Positions 13,196 to 16,171 of a stretch of DNA of 16,171 nt are shown here, one piece after another. The stretch spans positions 1 through 16,171 of the forward strand of contig JAJYWG010000252.1 of assembly GCA_021791615.1 (NCBI GenBank). Reading direction: 5' to 3'. The notes beneath the pieces were generated by a model. That model was not told the origin of the DNA. It saw only the letters and a list, made by a program, of their open reading frames with translations, and made no database searches. This DNA comes from Actinomycetes bacterium (lineage in GTDB: Bacteria > Actinomycetota > Acidimicrobiia > Acidimicrobiales > RAAP-2). Each line of letters begins with the position of its first letter. The first letter of the stretch is position 1. A program made the position numbers and the translations under genes.

Positions 13196-15295
13196 GTGAA
13201 CAGACCAGCCGTAGTCCCCGTTGTTTCGCTACGTGCCGCGCTACGTGCCGCGCTACGTGCCGCGCTCGGCGGCATCCTGTGTGCCGGCGCAGCAATGGCC
13301 GTCGTTGCCATCCCCCAAGGCGCCGTCGGTGCCGCGGCCCCAGCGAAGGTGTCTGAGACGTTCACATTCACCGGAACCCAGCAGAGCTTCACGGTCCCTG
13401 CCGGAGTATCGGAGGTGACAGTCGTGGCGACCGGTGCTCCGGGCGGGAACGGGCGCAGCGGCGGAGAAGGTGCAGGAGAGGTCGGTGGGTTCGGTGCCCA
13501 AGTCGTGGCCCAAGTTCCGGTCACCCCGGGCGAGGTCCTCTACGTCGAGGTCGGAGGCCCCGGGAAACAGGCGTCGGGCACAGGGCCAGGTGCTGGCGGG
13601 TTCAACGGCGGGGGGAATGGAGCTCTCGGCGGTGGCGGCGGCGGGGGTGCCTCGGACGTGCGGACGTGCTCGGACACTGCGTCGAAATGTCCGACAGGGG
13701 CGGCCAGCTCACTGGCGTCACGCCTGGTCGTGACCGGTGGCGGCGGCGGTGGTGGTGGTTTCACAAGTGCCGTCGGTGGAGCCGGCGGGTCGGCCGCCAA
13801 CCCCGGAGCCGACGGGAGCGGTACGGGTCACGGTGACGGAGGCGGACCGGGCACCGCGACGTCAGGCGGCGCTGGCGGTGCTGGCGGTGCTGGCGGTGCT
13901 GGCGGTGTTGGCGGTAAGAACGGCACGCCAGGCATTCTCGGTTCGGGTGGCACAGGTGGGATCGGAGAATCAGACGGCGGCGGCGGTGGTGGTGGTGGGT
14001 ACTACGGCGGCGGCGGCGGCGGTGGTGGCACATTCGCCGGCGGCGGTGGTGGTGGCGGCGGTTCGAGCTACGGACCACCGGGCGCGTTCGCCACCGCAGC
14101 CCCCGTCTCGACCCCTTCGGTCGTCCTTACCTACAGCCCGCCGCAGGCCCCCGAGGCGACCACCGGACCGGCCGAGACCGTCACCTCGAGCGCAGCCACG
14201 CTGAACGGGATCGTGAACCCGATGGACCAGGCCACCACCTCCCACTTCTCCTACGGCACCACTCCGGCGCTGGGGAGCACATCGCCGACAACGACAGCAG
14301 GGTCGGGCACATCCCCCGAGTTGGTGGCCACCACCTTGAAGGGGCTGTCAGCGGACACGACCTACTACTTCGCGCTGGTGGCGACCAACGCCTCGGGCAC
14401 CACCACCGGTGCCCAGGGCACCTTCACCACGACACCAGCCCCACCGCCGCCCTCTCCGGGGTGCTCGTCGACCGGGGTGGGCTCGGCCTCGTTCCCCGGC
14501 GGCTACTGGCTGGCTGCCGCAAATGGGGCGGTCTACTCGTGCGGGGACGCCCCCTTCTACGGCTCGCTCGTCACCTTGGGGGTGACCCCTGCCAAGCCGA
14601 TCGTGGGGATCGCTGCCACCCCCGATCACCGGGGCTACTGGCTCGTCGCCTCCGACGGAGGGCTGTTCGCCTTCGGTGACGCGCAGTTCTACGGCTCGAT
14701 GGGGGGCAAGCCTTTGAACAAGCCGGTGGTGGGGATGACCGCCACCCCGACAGGCGGCTACTACGAGGTCGCTTCTGACGGGGGCTTGTTCGCCTTTGGT
14801 CCCGGGGCCACCTTCTACGGCTCGATGGGCGGCAAGCCGCTCAACAAGCCGGTCGTGGGCATGGCTGAGACCCCGTCGGGCGGCTACTACGAAGTGGCCT
14901 CGGACGGTGGCTTGTTCGCCTTTGGTCCGGGGACCCCGTTCTTGGGCTCGATGGGTGGCAAGACCCTCAACAAGCCGGTCGTCGGCATGGCCGTGGACCC
15001 CACTGGCGGCTACTACGAAGTGGCCTCTGACGGGGGGATCTTCAGCTTCGGTGCACCGTTCCACGGTTCGACTGGCTGTCTCAGCTTGGACGAGCCGATC
15101 GTGGCGATGGAGGTCTCTCCTGACACGACCACTGTGGGCACTGGCACCGCGTGCGGGTTCAGCGCTCCCCAGGCCCCGGGTGGCTACCAGTTCGTTGCTG
15201 CCGACGGCGGGGTGTTCAGCTTCGGCAACGCCGCCTTCGCCGGGTCCCTGGGCGGCCAGGGAGTGACCGACATCGTGGGGATGGCGAGCGCGTAG
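13196..15295 (+). CDS. secreted glycine-rich / FN3-like / six-repeat surface protein
   Basis: GTG 13196 has GGGAGG seven bases upstream (13183-13188), giving 699 residues. Residues 1-42 are a signal peptide with repeated LRAA and an Ala-rich end (GAAAPA). Residues about 45-315 form a glycine-rich domain opening with FTFTGTQQSFTVPAGVSEVTV, the lead-in typical of bacterial Gly-rich domains, then long Gly runs. Residues about 319-424 resemble a fibronectin type III or IPT-like module (TSSAATLNGIVNP ... TYYFALVATNASG) followed by a Pro-rich linker. Residues about 428-699 hold six repeats of about 41 residues, of the kind GYYEVASDGGLFAFG...FYGSMGG...KPVVGM. The same repeat closes the secreted protein at the left end of the window. 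No catalytic motif is visible; a cell-surface or matrix role is inferred. It runs in the same direction as the element genes upstream but is probably host-encoded. Confidence 0.85.
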   Translation: MNRPAVVPVVSLRAALRAALRAALGGILCAGAAMAVVAIPQGAVGAAAPAKVSETFTFTGTQQSFTVPAGVSEVTVVATGAPGGNGRSGGEGAGEVGGFGAQVVAQVPVTPGEVLYVEVGGPGKQASGTGPGAGGFNGGGNGALGGGGGGGASDVRTCSDTASKCPTGAASSLASRLVVTGGGGGGGGFTSAVGGAGGSAANPGADGSGTGHGDGGGPGTATSGGAGGAGGAGGAGGVGGKNGTPGILGSGGTGGIGESDGGGGGGGGYYGGGGGGGGTFAGGGGGGGGSSYGPPGAFATAAPVSTPSVVLTYSPPQAPEATTGPAETVTSSAATLNGIVNPMDQATTSHFSYGTTPALGSTSPTTTAGSGTSPELVATTLKGLSADTTYYFALVATNASGTTTGAQGTFTTTPAPPPPSPGCSSTGVGSASFPGGYWLAAANGAVYSCGDAPFYGSLVTLGVTPAKPIVGIAATPDHRGYWLVASDGGLFAFGDAQFYGSMGGKPLNKPVVGMTATPTGGYYEVASDGGLFAFGPGATFYGSMGGKPLNKPVVGMAETPSGGYYEVASDGGLFAFGPGTPFLGSMGGKTLNKPVVGMAVDPTGGYYEVASDGGIFSFGAPFHGSTGCLSLDEPIVAMEVSPDTTTVGTGTACGFSAPQAPGGYQFVAADGGVFSFGNAAFAGSLGGQGVTDIVGMASA
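13229..13264 (+). repeat. three perfect tandem copies of a 12-bp unit in the signal peptide
   Basis: CTACGTGCCGCG occurs three times head to tail and encodes LRAALRAALRAA, in the n-region of the signal peptide before the hydrophobic core. Because 12 is a multiple of three, loss or gain of copies would change the length of the leader without breaking the frame. Confidence 0.95.
13871..13915 (+). repeat. 9-bp coding microsatellite in the glycine-rich domain
   Basis: GCTGGCGGT is repeated four times (13871-13906), with a fifth copy carrying one change (GTTGGCGGT). It encodes AGG-AGG-AGG-AGG-VGG. Such tracts expand and contract easily by slippage while staying in frame. Confidence 0.9.
14501..15290 (+). 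repeat. six tandem protein repeats (DGG-FAFG type)
   Basis: Six units of about 41 residues begin with GYW/GYY/GYQ and run through DGG or NGA, then FxFG or YSCG, GS and PIVG/PVVGM. Units two to four are close to one another in DNA, with the coding stretch for GSMGGKPLNKPVVGM nearly repeated. The fifth is followed by an insert with TTTVGTGTACGF. A small beta-propeller or solenoid is the likely fold, by inference from repeat length and number. Confidence 0.8.
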
Positions 15296-15401
15296 TCGAC
15301 ATCGGGCCGTGGTGGGTGCTCACGCCCTGCCAACGCCCGTGGTGACGTGCTTGGTCCGCTTCTACCCGGTCATGGGCAACCCACGTACCTGCTGCAATTG
15401 A

Positions 15402-15430
15402 TTGACGGAAAGTTGAGTGGTCGGTAACCT
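15402..15430 (+). promoter_or_regulatory. sigma-70-like promoter of the Cys-pair repeat protein
   Basis: TTGACG (15402-15407), a 17-bp spacer and TAACCT (15425-15430) make a good housekeeping-type promoter 38 bp upstream of the ATG at 15469. It would produce a transcript that runs through the gene and into the insertion sequence beyond 16047. Confidence 0.6.
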
Positions 15431-15468
15431 CACCGGCGACGGGGATCTCACGGGGAAGGCGGACCACG

Positions 15469-16077
15469 ATGCTCAAGCGGTCCTGGCGCTCCGGTGCCGC
15501 AGCCCTGGCGGGACTGGTTGTCGCAGCAGGGATGGTCGTGGTGGGGGTGGGGGGCGTGGCTCCCGCCGGAGCGTCGAGTTCGACCTCGACCAAGAAGGAT
15601 CCAGTGTCACCGGGCATGATGGCAGTTGGTTGTCCATCGACGACAGTCTGCTACGCCGTTGGGGAGAGCAGCTCAGGAGTGGGGGACGTCCTCAAGACCA
15701 CCGACGACGGGACCACATGGAAGACCCAGACCCTTCCCGCAGGGACCAGTGCACTCTCTGGCGTCGCCTGTCCGTCGACCACCACCTGTTACGCGGTGGG
15801 TTACGTCAGCACAGGCTTCGGCGGCTCGGTCGTCGCTACCACCGACGGTGGCGCCACATGGAAGACCCAGACCCTTCCCGCAGGGACCAGCACACTAAGT
15901 GGCGTCGCCTGTCCGTCGACCACCACCTGCTTCGCTGTGGGTCGCAAGGACACAGGGGGCTCCTACGTCGGCTCGGTGATCGCCACCTCCGACGGTGGCG
16001 CTACATGGAAGACCCAGACCCTTCCCGCAGGGACCAGCACACTAAGCCTCAATCCACCGCGCAACTGCGTGAACTGA
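15469..16077 (+). pseudogene. secreted Ycf48/BNR-like repeat protein truncated by an insertion sequence
   Basis: The ATG is preceded by GGGAAGG nine bases upstream. Residues 1-36 are a signal peptide (K/R-rich start, long hydrophobic core, ending PAGA-SSS). Three repeats follow, each with a CPSTT-x-C-YAVG or FAVG segment and a DGG-x-TWKTQTLPAGTS segment, spaced 47-49 residues apart. A fourth unit breaks off after AGTSTLS, where GVACPST should follow; instead nine unrelated residues (LNPPRNCVN) lead to a stop. The DNA of the repeats (ACATGGAAGACCCAGACCC and onward) is almost identical between units up to the break at about 16046. Seven units would make a full propeller, as in the secreted protein at the left end of the window, so about half the protein appears lost. 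The open frame of 202 residues may still be expressed and exported. Confidence 0.8.
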
Positions 16078-16171
16078 ACGAGCGCGCATCCGCGGAAAGT
16101 GCCTCCCCGCCTGCGAAAATGGTTGTTGCAAACACGCCATTTCCGACAGGATCAAGGAGGCACTTCCAGTG
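16047..16171 (+). mobile_element. left end of an insertion sequence (possibly IS1380 family), cut by the window edge
   Basis: The third and fourth repeats of the upstream gene are identical until CACTAAG, then diverge at 16047 where CCTCAATCCACCGCG begins, which I take as the element terminus. The last bases of the window are AAGGAGG, an eight-base gap and GTG (16169-16171), so a gene, presumably the transposase, starts exactly at the edge. Ends beginning with CC, a CTAA-like target and this leader layout fit IS1380-type elements as I remember them, but no transposase residue is visible and the family is a guess. Confidence 0.6.
16094..16167 (+). promoter_or_regulatory. hairpin that would hide the transposase ribosome-binding site
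   Basis: GGAAAGTGCCTCC (16094-16106) is complementary to GGAGGCACTTCC (16156-16167) apart from one bulged A, giving a twelve-base-pair stem around a 49-base loop. The right arm contains most of the AAGGAGG ribosome-binding site (16154-16160) for the GTG at 16169. Read-through RNA from outside would contain both arms and fold, keeping the site closed; RNA starting after the left arm would leave it open. Confidence 0.6.

Noticed and set aside
13620..14070. Repeated GGCGGT tracts considered as a CRISPR-like array
   Set aside because: Units are 3-9 bp, in frame and coding for Gly-rich protein, with no spacers or constant 24-37 bp repeats.
13737..14204. Plus-strand frame rich in Val/Ala within the glycine-rich gene
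   Set aside because: It is the +1 frame of GGC/GGT repeats and does not extend through either end of the domain.

Overview
The window is GC-rich, with G or C at nearly every third codon position. It uses GTG and TTG starts, has overlapping stop/start junctions and carries a tRNA with an encoded CCA end, all of which point to an actinobacterium. The secreted proteins with repeats of the type GYW-VASDGG-FAFGDA-FYGSMGG are, to my knowledge, most common in Acidimicrobiia, so that class is my best guess (inference only; no marker gene is present).

Layout. (1) Positions 1-296 hold no supported gene. A secreted modular protein follows (297-2399): seven Cys-pair/DGG-W beta-propeller repeats, an SGNH-hydrolase-like domain and two FAFGD repeats. 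It converges on a membrane GT-C type glycosyltransferase-like protein (4299-2461, minus). (2) Diverging from that gene is a tight four-gene inositol catabolism operon, iolE-iolG-iolB-iolD (4534-9281), with GTGA and TTGA stop/start overlaps. (3) Convergent to it on the minus strand is a two-gene marR-MFS transporter operon (11261-9475). A clear inverted repeat lies in the marR promoter and is probably the repressor's own operator. (4) A tRNA-Thr(CGT) gene (11376-11451) is followed by an excisionase-like ORF, a decayed tyrosine integrase (nonsense codon plus frameshift) and a small GTPxGGQFA-motif protein. I read this as the eroded end of an element integrated at the tRNA 3' end. (5) The right end carries two more secreted proteins: a glycine-rich/FN3-like/six-repeat protein (13196-15295) and a Cys-pair/DGG-W repeat protein (15469-16077). 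The second is cut short by an insertion sequence whose left end starts near 16047 and whose transposase GTG start codon is the last three bases of the window.

How the parts work together. The iol genes encode four successive-pathway enzymes: oxidation of myo-inositol (IolG), dehydration (IolE), ring opening (IolD) and isomerisation of 5-deoxyglucuronate (IolB). The kinase, aldolase and semialdehyde dehydrogenase steps are not in the window. The three secreted proteins share two repeat families in different combinations, which suggests module shuffling. The most distinctive non-coding signals are the hairpin that would hide the transposase ribosome-binding site at the window end and the MarR box lying inside its promoter. 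I found no CRISPR array, defence system or biosynthetic cluster, and I cannot claim a wholly new system.
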